This document shows, piece by piece, positions 54,944 through 63,625 of a stretch of DNA of 64,000 bases; positions within the stretch are counted from its first letter, which is position 1, and each line of letters begins with the position of its first letter. The position numbers were made by a program, and so were the translations under genes. This stretch comes from Bacteroidota bacterium (lineage in GTDB: Bacteria > Bacteroidota > Bacteroidia > AKYH767-A > OLB10), in the NCBI GenBank assembly GCA_016699635.1, contig CP064983.1, positions 1,674,001-1,738,000 on the forward strand. The letters run 5' to 3'. The notes beneath the pieces are model-generated. The model made no database searches. It saw nothing but the letters and a program-made list of their open reading frames with translations, and was not told the DNA's origin.

Positions 54944-55689
54944 GATGCAAATTCAAAAAATTGATTAATATTTTTATCAGATGATTTTTTTAATTCATCA
55001 TACGTTCCTTCCGCATAATTCCTGCCATCAAGTAGAACGATAATTTTGTTAGCTGTAAGTTTTGCTACTGACATATCATGCGAAATGATTACTGATGAAG
55101 TATGATACTTTTTTTGGAGGTCGAGCATGAGTTGTACAATTTCTCTACTTGTTATCGGGTCGAGACCTGTTGTAGGTTCATCATAAAGAATGAGTTTTGG
55201 TTTCATAATCAAAGTGCGAGCAATACCAATTCGTTTACGCATACCTCCTGATAATTCAGAAGGCATCATATTGATGGCATGAAGAAGCCCCACATTATCC
55301 AAAGATTCTTCAACTAGATTTTTTACTTCAGAAGAAGTTAAAGAAATCCAGTGTCTTCGCATTGGGAATTCAAGATTTTCTCTTACTGTCATTGAGTCGT
55401 ACAATGCACTATTCTGAAAAAGAAATCCAATTTTAATACGAATTTTATCTAGCGACTCCTGATCTAATTCAAGCATGTTTGTGTCAAAAACATGAATATT
55501 ACCTTTGTCAGGTTTCAGTAATCCAACAATACATTTTATCAGTACAGATTTTCCTGAGCCTGATTTTCCTAATACAACAATATTTTCTCCCTTAATTAAT
55601 TCCAGATTAAAATTATTCAGAACTACATTACTGCCAAATGCTTTACAAAGTCCTTCTATTTTCAGAATGATATTAGTATTGTCCATCAT
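54940..55689 (-). CDS. mlaF: ABC transporter ATP-binding protein, MlaF type
   Basis: Cytoplasmic ATPase of the Mla lipid transporter, 249 residues. Walker A GKSGSGKSVLIKCI, Q-loop GFLFQNSALYDSMTVRENL, signature LSGGMRKRIGIARTL, Walker B LILYDEPTTGLDP and H-loop VIISHDMS are intact. It overlaps mlaE by one base (TGATG) and mlaD by four, so the three are one transcriptional unit. The partner permease is the neighbouring MlaE. Confidence 0.94.
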   Translation of the reverse strand: MMDNTNIILKIEGLCKAFGSNVVLNNFNLELIKGENIVVLGKSGSGKSVLIKCIVGLLKPDKGNIHVFDTNMLELDQESLDKIRIKIGFLFQNSALYDSMTVRENLEFPMRRHWISLTSSEVKNLVEESLDNVGLLHAINMMPSELSGGMRKRIGIARTLIMKPKLILYDEPTTGLDPITSREIVQLMLDLQKKYHTSSVIISHDMSVAKLTANKIIVLLDGRNYAEGTYDELKKSSDKNINQFFEFAS

Positions 55690-56458
55690 CAGTTCAAGCC
55701 TAATAAATCAGTAATCTGAACAGCAATTAAGTCAAGAATAAAAATAATTAATGAAGCTACTACTACAGCAGAATTTGCAGCATGTCCAACTCCTTCTGTT
55801 CCTTTTGAGAATTATAACCTTTAAAACAACCTACAAGTCCGATGGTTAAACCAAAAAAGAATGATTTGACTAATGCAGGAATAAAATCACTGTACTCAAG
55901 TGAATTGAAAACCTTGTTATAAAATAATTTCCAACTTACTACATCTTTAAAATTAACACCAATATAGCAGGCGTAAATAGCAATTAAATCAGCCAGTATA
56001 ACAAGTATGGGTAACATAAATGCAATACTCAAAACGCGTGTAACAACTAAAAATTTAAAAGGATTTGTGCCAGAAACTTCCATAGCGTCAATCTGTTCAG
56101 TAACCTTCATGGAACCCAATTCAGCTCCAATGCTTGAGCCAATTTTACCTGCGCAGATTAATGCAGTTATTACCGGCCCTATTTCCCGTACAATTGAAAT
56201 AGCAATCATTGCCGGCAACCATGATGTTGCACCAAATTCTGCTAATGTGGGTCGCGATTGTACGGTAAGTACAAGACCCATAATGAATGCTGTAATACCT
56301 ACTAGTGGCAACGACTTATAGCCGTTTATAAATGCTTGTTTAAAAAGTTCCTCCCATTCATAGCGTGGTTTAAATCCTTCTTTGAAAAAACGAACAACAA
56401 AGGACGACAATTGCCCCGTTTCATGTAATAAATCAGATATACCTTTAGGCAGCTTCAT
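55689..56458 (-). CDS. mlaE: MlaE family ABC permease (one frameshift)
   Basis: Inner-membrane permease of the Mla system, about 256 residues corrected. Marks: ITAFIMGLVLTVQSRPTLAEFGA, IVREIGPVITALICAGKIGSSIGAELGSMKVTEQIDAMEV and the signature VGCFKGYNSQKG. As written the frame stops at 55763. One added base in the T run at 55803-55806 (A run on the coding strand) restores KGTEGVGHAANSAVVVASLI, the conserved last cytoplasmic loop and helix, and a stop at 55691 directly overlapping the mlaF start. The overlap supports the correction. Confidence 0.92.
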
Positions 56459-56596
56459 AATTCAAATTCCAAGTAAGAAAAACACTTTCATAAAGGAGCT
56501 AAGATAAAAAATTAATCGGAGCAATAGTTTAATAAAGTGAATAAACCTGTAGGTTAACCACAATTTACTACATTTCTAAAAACAGAGTTTTCTTAG

Positions 56597-56604
56597 CATC
56601 TTTG
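56597..56604 (+). promoter_or_regulatory. Near-consensus -7 element for the mutase gene, next to the start codon
   Basis: CATCTTTG differs from TAnnTTTG in its first base and ends four bases before the ATG at 56609, as at other short-leader genes in this window. Confidence 0.35.
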
Positions 56605-56608
56605 CACA

Positions 56609-58171
56609 ATGGCAGATAAAGAAATTACCCAACCCATACAGACCGATTCCGGCATTGAAGTAAAACAGGTTTATACATCATGCAAACCAATGGACGAACT
56701 ACCTGCAAAGTTTCCATTTACACGTGGAGTGCAAGCCGATATGTATAGAAGCAAGTTGTGGACAATGCGGCAGTATGCAGGATTTTCTACTGCAGAAGAA
56801 TCTAATAAACGCTATCACTATTTGCTGAAACAAGGCACAACAGGCTTATCAGTTGCTTTTGATTTGCCTACACAAATTGGCTACGACTCCGATCACGAGC
56901 TTTCAGAAGGTGAAGTAGGAAAGTCCGGTGTGGCAATAGATTCATTGCGCGATATGGAAGTATTGTTTGACGGTATTCAGCTTCAGAACATCACAACATC
57001 TATGACCATCAATTCAACGGCTGCTGTTTTGTTGAGCATGTACATTGCTTTGGCGAAGAAGCAAGGAGCAGACCTCTCTAAAATATCAGGAACAATACAG
57101 AACGATATTCTGAAAGAATATGCAGCACGCGGCACATACATTTATCCGCCTAAACCAAGCATGCGCATCATTACAGATATTTTTGATTTCTGCAGTCGTG
57201 AAGTTCCTAAGTGGAATACCATATCTGTTTCCGGTTATCATATTCGTGAAGCAGGAAGCACTGCTGTGCAAGAGTTGGCATTTACCTTAGCTGATGGCAA
57301 GGCTTATCTTAAAGCAGCGATAGATGCAGGATTGGATATAAATGTTTTTGCCAAACGTATTTCTTTTTTCTTCAATGCACACAACAATTTTTTTGAAGAG
57401 ATAGCCAAGTTTCGTGCAGCCCGTAGAATGTGGGCATCTATCACAAAAGAGCTTGGTGCTACAGACCCTAAAGCAATGATGCTGCGTTTTCATACACAAA
57501 CCGGAGGCAGTACATTAACAGCACAACAACCACAAAACAACATTATGCGTGTAACCATGCAGGCATTGAGTGCTGTACTTGGTGGAACACAATCGTTGCA
57601 CACCAATGGTTTTGATGAGGCATTATCATTACCGACTGAAAATGCTGCACGTATTGCATTGCGAACACAGCAGGTTATTGCTTATGAAAGTGGTGTAACT
57701 CAAACGGTAGATCCGCTTGGTGGTTCTTTTTATATAGAATCATTAACTGATGAAGTAGAAGCTAAGGCTTGGGATTACATCAGAAAAATTGATGATATGG
57801 GAGGCGCTGTTGCAGCAATTGAAGCAGGCTATATTCAGAATGAAATTGCAGAGTCGTCATATAATTATCAAAATGCAATTCAAACGGGAGAAAAAGTAAT
57901 TGTGGGAGTAAATAAATTTCAGGTTGAAGAACCGGTTTTTGATGATATCTTTTCTGTTGATGACACCATCAGAAAAGTACAAGTACAAAAACTTGCACAG
58001 TTGCGCACAGAGAGAAATAATGAAAAAGTTAATCAGGCATTAAGCAACTTAGAATCTGCTGCAAAGGATAATGCCAATCTTATGCCTTACATTATTCAAT
58101 GTGTTGAACACTATACAACACTTGGAGAAATATCCGATAAACTCAGAAAAGTTTTTGGTGAGTATCGTTGA
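56609..58171 (+). CDS. Methylmalonyl-CoA mutase large-subunit family protein (no B12 domain)
   Basis: Radical mutase of 520 residues with the catalytic TIM barrel but without the C-terminal B12-binding domain, so it works with a separate small subunit not present here. Marks: RQYAGFSTAEESNKRY, GLSVAFDLPTQIGYDSDH, GTIQNDILKEYAARGTYIYPPKPSMR and SGYHIREAGSTAVQELAFTL. The Tyr in RQYAGFS favours methylmalonyl-CoA over isobutyryl-CoA, where Phe is typical, though this is only one position. The pathway is the interconversion of succinyl-CoA and methylmalonyl-CoA. The end SDKLRKVFGEYR is normal for the family. Confidence 0.9.
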   Translation: MADKEITQPIQTDSGIEVKQVYTSCKPMDELPAKFPFTRGVQADMYRSKLWTMRQYAGFSTAEESNKRYHYLLKQGTTGLSVAFDLPTQIGYDSDHELSEGEVGKSGVAIDSLRDMEVLFDGIQLQNITTSMTINSTAAVLLSMYIALAKKQGADLSKISGTIQNDILKEYAARGTYIYPPKPSMRIITDIFDFCSREVPKWNTISVSGYHIREAGSTAVQELAFTLADGKAYLKAAIDAGLDINVFAKRISFFFNAHNNFFEEIAKFRAARRMWASITKELGATDPKAMMLRFHTQTGGSTLTAQQPQNNIMRVTMQALSAVLGGTQSLHTNGFDEALSLPTENAARIALRTQQVIAYESGVTQTVDPLGGSFYIESLTDEVEAKAWDYIRKIDDMGGAVAAIEAGYIQNEIAESSYNYQNAIQTGEKVIVGVNKFQVEEPVFDDIFSVDDTIRKVQVQKLAQLRTERNNEKVNQALSNLESAAKDNANLMPYIIQCVEHYTTLGEISDKLRKVFGEYR

Positions 58172-58219
58172 TAAAATTTAATGACATTGTAAAATTCAAA
58201 TCATATATAATTTTTAAAA

Positions 58220-58960
58220 ATGAAAAAAAGAATTTTAATTACTCTTGCTGTTTCAACTTTATTTTTCACTGCTTGTAAGAAAGATAAAGACAGCAAGCCT
58301 GCTGAAAGCGAGTTATCGTTTCATCTGCATACCTTAGTAGGAAACACTGCTGCCAACTACACCGATATCTTTACTGATAACACCGAAAGAAAATTTAATA
58401 TTGCTGATTGCAGATATTACATCAGCAACATTGTTTTGATTAAAGATGATGGAACGGAATTTCCGTTGACCGATAAAGCGCTATTGGCAAGTCCATCACA
58501 AAAAGAATACAGTTTGGGAAATGTTCCGGTTGGAAAATATAAAGGTTTTCGGTTCTTAATGGGGTTAGACTCAGTGACTAATCATGACGACCCTGCAGGT
58601 TATGCTGCATCAAATCCTTTGAGTTATCAGAATCCAACAATACATTGGGGCTGGAACAATGGCTACATCTTTATGGAGTTTGTAGGCAAGTTCGATTCAA
58701 CAGTCGCTGCAACAGGAAATCCGGTGGCAGATTATTTTTATCACATTGGTTTTGATGATTTAAAGCGTACTATTGATTTTAGCAATTCTCCTTTTGAAAT
58801 TACTACTGATGCCGGTTTAGAGATTGGTATTTTATTCGACCTTAAAAAAGTACTGAACAATGTAGATTTACGTACAGAGTTTGGTACACATACAATGGAT
58901 AATATGCCCCTTGCTGTTAAAATTGCCAACAACTGGCAGGGTGCTTACAGCATTGAATAA
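58220..58960 (+). CDS. MbnP-like copper-binding lipoprotein, first paralogue
   Basis: Lipoprotein of 246 residues. The leader ends LFFTAC, followed by KKDKD. The body matches the MbnP domain: ELSFHLHTLVGNTAANYTDIFT, FNIADCRYYISNIVLIKDDGTEF, PVGKYKGFRFLMGLDSVTNH, HWGWNNGYIFMEFVGKF and a C-terminal strand. In methanotrophs MbnP binds copper after a partner MauG-like enzyme oxidises a tryptophan. The H-W-G-W region is the most tryptophan-rich conserved part here and may contain the modified residue; this is inference. It is the first of four lipoprotein genes. Confidence 0.85.
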   Translation: MKKRILITLAVSTLFFTACKKDKDSKPAESELSFHLHTLVGNTAANYTDIFTDNTERKFNIADCRYYISNIVLIKDDGTEFPLTDKALLASPSQKEYSLGNVPVGKYKGFRFLMGLDSVTNHDDPAGYAASNPLSYQNPTIHWGWNNGYIFMEFVGKFDSTVAATGNPVADYFYHIGFDDLKRTIDFSNSPFEITTDAGLEIGILFDLKKVLNNVDLRTEFGTHTMDNMPLAVKIANNWQGAYSIE

Positions 58961-58993
58961 TTTACTATCTTCGATGTATTAATATTTTCTATC

Positions 58994-59758
58994 ATGAAAA
59001 GTATCAAGTCTGTTTTGTGTTTAGCTGTTGTTGGTTTTATTTTCTCTTTTAGCTCTTGCAAGAAAGATGATTCAGATGCTAATAATATACCCAACACCGA
59101 CACCATTGGTGAGTTGTCTTTTAACTTCAGACAGTTTGTTGGCAACGACAGAATAGTTTACAGTCAGGTTTATAATGACACATCAGGGCGACCCTTTAAA
59201 ATTACCAACCTGCGTTATTATATTTCAAATATTGTTTTAATAAAGGCAAATGGTCTGGAACTTCCGCTTAGTGGAAAAGTGCTGTTGGTTGACAATGAAA
59301 AAGAGCAATATACTCTTGGTGAAATTCCTGTTGGTGATTATTCCGGTTTGCGGTTTATGGTTGGTATTGATTCTGCAACCAATCACCTCGACCCTGCATT
59401 GTACGATGCATCAAATCCGTTAAGTTATCAACCCGTGAGTATGCATTGGGGTTGGAACTTTGGATATATTTTTATGAAAGTAGAAGGCAATGTAGATACA
59501 GATAGTGTTCCTACAGGAAATCTAAACGGAATAATTTCATACGATATTGGTAGCGATCCATTGGTGCGTGTGATAAATTTCAACCATATTTTTTCTGTGC
59601 ATGGTAATATCAACACAGTCAACTTTAAATTTAATATCCTGAAAATGTTTAGTGGTATTGATTTAGCAACAGAAAGCATCACACATACAAATCCGGGTAG
59701 AGATTTAGCAGACAGAATTGCCAGCAATTGGCTTCTTGCTTTCACCATTGAACCATGA
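58994..59758 (+). CDS. MbnP-like copper-binding lipoprotein, second paralogue
   Basis: Lipoprotein of 254 residues and a tandem paralogue of the gene before it. Leader ending FSFSSC, then KKDDSD. The shared blocks are FKITNLRYYISNIVLIKANGLEL, PVGDYSGLRFMVGIDSATNHLDP, YDASNPLSYQPVSMHWGWNFGY and FMKVEGNVD. The C-terminal half is longer than in the first copy (HGNINTVNFKFNILKMFSGIDL). Its stop overlaps the di-haem peroxidase start by four bases (ATGA), so the two are translationally coupled, consistent with an enzyme-substrate pair. Copper binding is inferred from the family. Confidence 0.86.
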   Translation: MKSIKSVLCLAVVGFIFSFSSCKKDDSDANNIPNTDTIGELSFNFRQFVGNDRIVYSQVYNDTSGRPFKITNLRYYISNIVLIKANGLELPLSGKVLLVDNEKEQYTLGEIPVGDYSGLRFMVGIDSATNHLDPALYDASNPLSYQPVSMHWGWNFGYIFMKVEGNVDTDSVPTGNLNGIISYDIGSDPLVRVINFNHIFSVHGNINTVNFKFNILKMFSGIDLATESITHTNPGRDLADRIASNWLLAFTIEP

Positions 59759-60762
59759 TTAAAATACAAGTATCAAAAATTTTTATTTTATCAGTTATTG
59801 TTTTTTGGATAGTAAGCATTGTATCATGCCGAAAAGATGATGCCATTGGCACAGGAAACGAAGTACTGGAATTGGAAGTACCTTTAGGATTTCCCTATCC
59901 TTCAATACCGGAAGATAATCAACCTACAAAAACAGAATTGCCTTAGGCAAAATTCTGTTTTTGACCCAATACTCTCTCGCGACAGTACCATTTCTTGTTC
60001 CAGTTGCCATCATGCTGATAAAAATTTACTGACGGACTTAAAGTCGCTGAAGGAATTGAAGGACGAAAGACATTACGCAATTCAATGACAATTCTCAACA
60101 CGGCTTATCAGCCAAATATGTTTTGGGATGGTGGCTCACCGACATTGGAAACACAGGTTTCTGCACCAATTGAAGCGCACGAGGAAATGGATTTTAATGT
60201 CATGAAAGTTGTTGAACGTTTAAATAACCATCCTTTATATCCATCATTGTTCAGGAAAGCATATAACAGCGGACCATCAGCATTTACACTTACAAGAGCC
60301 ATTGCAAATTTTGAACGTACACTCTTTACAGGCAAATCAAAGTATGATGCGTTTCAGTATGAGAAAAAAAGCGATGCATTGTCTGCTTCAGAAAAAAGAG
60401 GTATGGATATATTTTTTGGTGAGAGAGCAGAATGTTTTCATTGTCATGGTGGATTTAATTTTACGGATTTTAGCTTTAAGAATAACGGACTTTATGAAGT
60501 TTATGCAGATTCCGGCAGAGCACGTATAACAACTTTGCATGATGATGTGGGAGAGTTTAAAGTGCCATCACTTCGCAATGTTGCACTCACAGCACCCTAT
60601 ATGCACGATGGCAGTGTGGCTACTCTTGAAGATGTTGTTGAACATTATAACTCAGGAGGTAAGCCAAATTTTAATAAAAGTTTTCTCATCAGGCCATTGA
60701 ATCTTACACAACAGGAAAAAGAAGACTTGGTGAATTTTATGAAAGCATTATCCGATCAATAA
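59755..60762 (+). CDS. MbnH/MauG-like di-haem cytochrome c peroxidase lipoprotein (three frameshifts)
   Basis: Di-haem enzyme of the CCP/MauG family, about 336 residues corrected. The leader ends SIVSC, followed by RKDDA. Haem sites are CSSCHH near 59994 and CFHCH near 60437; the family end motif PSLRNVALTAPYMHDGSVATLEDVVEHYN is intact. In the middle three bases are lost, near 59941, in the T run 59958-59962 and near 60037. They cancel, returning to the original frame. Correction gives LGKILFFDPILSRDSTISC and KVAEGIEGRKTLRNSM. By analogy it oxidises tryptophan in MbnP; adjacency to two MbnP genes supports MbnH. Confidence 0.87.
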
Positions 60763-60784
60763 CAATCTCATTTAATTTAGCATC

Positions 60785-61198
60785 ATGAAAAATATTGCAT
60801 TATACATTTTAACTTTTGGAATGACAGTATTCCTTGCATCATGCCATAAAGACGACAGTTGCAATGCCGGTACCGGTGGAAATAATTCTATAAAGGCAAC
60901 TTTGTTGCATCACACTAAGGTTATAAGCCCAAAAGTGGGATATCCTGATACACTTTTTATAAAATACGACACCAAAGATTTTCCGGGTGAAAATGCTTCT
61001 GATTTTGATGCTTACTTTGTTAACAGCGATACTGCTATAAGCACTATTGAAATTACAGGTTTAAAATGTGGTGATTATTATTTGTTTGGAACCGGTTGGG
61101 ATGCTGATATTTCTCAACGTGTTAAAGGTGGCATTCCGGTAACTATTGCAGAAGATGCAGGCGTGCTGACAAAGAATGTTCCGGTTACGGAAGATTAG
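60785..61198 (+). CDS. Small lipoprotein of the MbnPH operon, unknown function
   Basis: A 137-residue lipoprotein with leader FLASC followed by HKDDSC. The body is mostly beta: ATLLHHTKVISPKVGYPDTLF, NSDTAISTIEITGLKCGDYYLFGTG and the end GIPVTIAEDAGVLTKNV. It has conserved-looking histidines in LLHHTK and three cysteines besides the lipid-anchored one. I do not know the family. It is 22 bases after the peroxidase gene and closes the four-gene lipoprotein set before the convergent nadE, so it may serve copper handling or redox partner roles; this is inference. Confidence 0.75.
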   Translation: MKNIALYILTFGMTVFLASCHKDDSCNAGTGGNNSIKATLLHHTKVISPKVGYPDTLFIKYDTKDFPGENASDFDAYFVNSDTAISTIEITGLKCGDYYLFGTGWDADISQRVKGGIPVTIAEDAGVLTKNVPVTED

Positions 61199-61200
61199 TA

Positions 61201-62827
61201 CTAAGAAAGATATTTTCCCACAATAGGCATTCGTCTGCCTAAGCCAAACGCTTTAGATGAAATGCGCAATACAGGCGACAACTGTTTGCGTTTATACTCA
61301 TTGCGGTTAACCATACTCAAAATACGGTTTACTAAAGTTTCATCATATCCGCCTTTTATAATTTCTTTCGGGCCTTTACGCAGTTCTATATATTCAAACA
61401 AAATTTTATCGAGAATATCATAAGGCGGTAAAGAATCACTGTCCTTTTGCCCCGGACGTAATTCTGCACTTGGAGCTTTACTTAAAATATTTTCAGGAAT
61501 GATTTCTTTTTTTCTGTTGATGTATCTGCACAATTCATAAACTTCTGTTTTGTACAAATCGCCAATCACACTCAGCCCGCCACACATGTCGCCATATAAA
61601 GTTCCATAGCCAACGGCAAGTTCACTTTTATTGCTTGTGTTTAAAAGTATAGGGCCAAATTTATTACTCAGTGCCATCAGCAATGTTCCGCGTATGCGTG
61701 CCTGAATGTTTTCTTCAGTAACATCAAAAGGCTTTTCACCAAACAATGGTTTAAGTGTTTTCAAAAACGTTTCATACAATGGATTTATTTCCATTTTATC
61801 AACCTTGATGTTCAGGTTTTGACAAAGTTGTTCGGAGTCTGATATTGAATGTCCGCTTGAAAAAGCTGAAGGCAACATAACTGGCAAAATATTTTCTGCA
61901 CCCAAGGCATCGGCTGCCAACACTGTAACAATGGCACTGTCCACACCACCTGACAAGCCAAGTATCGCTTTCTTAAAACCCATCTTAGAAAAATAATCTC
62001 TTATCCCCATCAGTAATGCCTGATAAATCAATTCATATTTTTCTGTTTGCTTTTCAACAACAAGAGTGGTGTTTTTTGTATTCAGATAAATTATTTCTTC
62101 TTTAAAATAAGGCCCCTCATGCACCAATTTACCCGAAGCATCATAAGCTAATGAGCCACCATCAAAGATAATTTCAGTTTGTGCGCCAACATGGTTCACA
62201 TACAATAATGGAATTTTATACTGATTTACATTTCGCTGCAAAATTGCTTTTCGCTGATGTGCATGTTTGTAATCAAATGGCGAAGCTGCAATATTGATGA
62301 TTAAAGAAGGTTTTTCTTTTATCAACTCTTCCATAGGAGAATGAATGTAGAGTGGATCGTCTTCCACATTCCATAAATCTTCGCAAATAGTTAAAGCAAT
62401 TTTTTCTCCGTTAAACTCAATACATTCAAATTTTCTGCCCGGCTCGAAATAGCGATACTCATCAAAAAATATCATATGTAGGCAATAGTGCTTTGTTAAC
62501 TAAAGCCTGAACTTTGCCTTTATGCAAAAACCATGCAGTGTTAAAGAGATTTTTCCCTTCGGGAACGGCATTGCGCGATGGGCAACCAACAATGACTGCA
62601 ATATTCTGACTGTGTGCTGCAATTTTTTCTATGCTGTTATAACAACGGTTGATGAAATCATCAAACTCCAGAAAGTCGAGTGGAGGATATGCTGTTATAG
62701 CCAGTTCGGGAAAAACAATCAGTTCTGCACCGGATTTTTCGGCTTGTTTGATTGCCTCAATAATTTTTGAAGTGTTGTTCTCAAAGTTGCCCACATGAAA
62801 GTTGAGTTGGGCAAGTGCAATGTGCAT
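61201..62827 (-). CDS. nadE: Glutamine-dependent NAD synthetase (one frameshift)
   Basis: Final step of NAD synthesis from nicotinate adenine dinucleotide. The N-terminal nitrilase domain (from MHIALAQLNFHVGNFENN at 62827) has the triad region with E in VFPELAITAYPP, K in KALLPTYDIFDEYRYF and C in LTICEDLWN. The C-terminal synthetase domain has the ATP loop LGLSGGVDSAIVTVLAADALG. Total length is about 542 residues. The frame breaks at an A run 62464-62469 on the plus strand; one T fewer on the coding strand joins YDIF to DEYRYFEPG. The neighbourhood with gldB is a common arrangement in the phylum. Confidence 0.94.
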
Positions 62828-62844
62828 ATTTCGAAATTATCAGG

Positions 62845-62852
62845 CAAAGGTA
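62845..62852 (-). promoter_or_regulatory. Candidate -7 element for nadE
   Basis: On the minus strand TACCTTTG matches TAnnTTTG, 17 bases before the nadE ATG at 62827. Confidence 0.45.
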
Positions 62853-62952
62853 TATTTATATAAATAATGTTACAGCGTCTTTCTGATATATCTTTTTAAT
62901 GTAATTTAATCTTCCGCACGGTCATTTCAAGAAATGACAGTGCCACAAATAA

Positions 62953-62981
62953 AAAAAGCTGCCTACAAAGGGCAGCTTTTT
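62953..62981 (-). terminator. Intrinsic terminator after the outer-membrane barrel gene
   Basis: An 11-base-pair stem AAAAAGCTGCC/GGCAGCTTTTT with a seven-base loop, 20 bases beyond the barrel gene's stop. It is symmetric enough to act on both strands, but only the minus-strand gene needs it. Confidence 0.88.
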
Positions 62982-63001
62982 ATAAAATCTTATTGTAATA
63001 T

Positions 63002-63592
63002 TTAAAACATCACACCTAAATCAACAGCTAAAAAGTTTGACGTTGCTTTTGAATGTTTTTCTTTAACTACATCAAGAAAACCATTATTAAAAGTTATACC
63101 AAAAAGTAAGGCTGTTTTTCCACCTAATGAATATTGTGTTCCAATACCGGCAACTAATGCCATGTTCAATGGGTTGATATCCGATTTTTTAAAATCACCA
63201 TCTGTTCTGATATTGATACCCGTTGTAAATCCCACCTTACCAAAGTAAGTCATATAACCAATTTCATTGGTTTTCAGCTTTAAGGTTAAAGGAAGTTCAA
63301 TGTATTGCAATACGGTTTTCATTTTATAGATGTCCATATATTTCAATTTGCCACCACGGTAGGTAACATCAATGCCGGTTTCAAATGCATAGTTGTTGGT
63401 AAAATTAATATCGGCAATCAGTCCATAAGCAAACCCTATTTTGCTACCATCATTATCTAAATTATCGCTGGCTTTAAACCAGGCTACCGTTGGTGAAATT
63501 TTAAGTCCGAAATTAAATTTGTTGTCCTGCGCTTTTGCAAATTGAAAAGCAGCTACAAAGGCTATTGCAATTAGTGATACTTTTGCTCTCAT
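63002..63592 (-). CDS. Outer-membrane beta-barrel protein (porin family)
   Basis: A 196-residue outer-membrane protein with leader MRAKVSLIAIAFVAAFQFAKAQ. The mature protein is a small 8-stranded barrel of the OMP_b-brl_2 type: alternating hydrophobic strands FGLKISPTVAWFKAS, IGFAYGLIADINFTNNYAFETGIDVTY, YIELPLTLKLKTNEIGYMTYFGKVGFTTGI and MALVAGIGTQYSLGG, ending in a strand with terminal F. Transport substrate or role unknown. It lies between nadE and the divergent gldB gene. Confidence 0.88.
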   Translation of the reverse strand: MRAKVSLIAIAFVAAFQFAKAQDNKFNFGLKISPTVAWFKASDNLDNDGSKIGFAYGLIADINFTNNYAFETGIDVTYRGGKLKYMDIYKMKTVLQYIELPLTLKLKTNEIGYMTYFGKVGFTTGINIRTDGDFKKSDINPLNMALVAGIGTQYSLGGKTALLFGITFNNGFLDVVKEKHSKATSNFLAVDLGVMF

Positions 63593-63625
63593 TATTTTAT
63601 GTTTTTTTAATTCAAGGCAAAATTA

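Noticed and set aside
58220..61198. A methanobactin operon
   Set aside because: No MbnA-like precursor, MbnB, MbnC, MATE exporter or TonB receptor is visible; only the MbnP/MbnH part is present.
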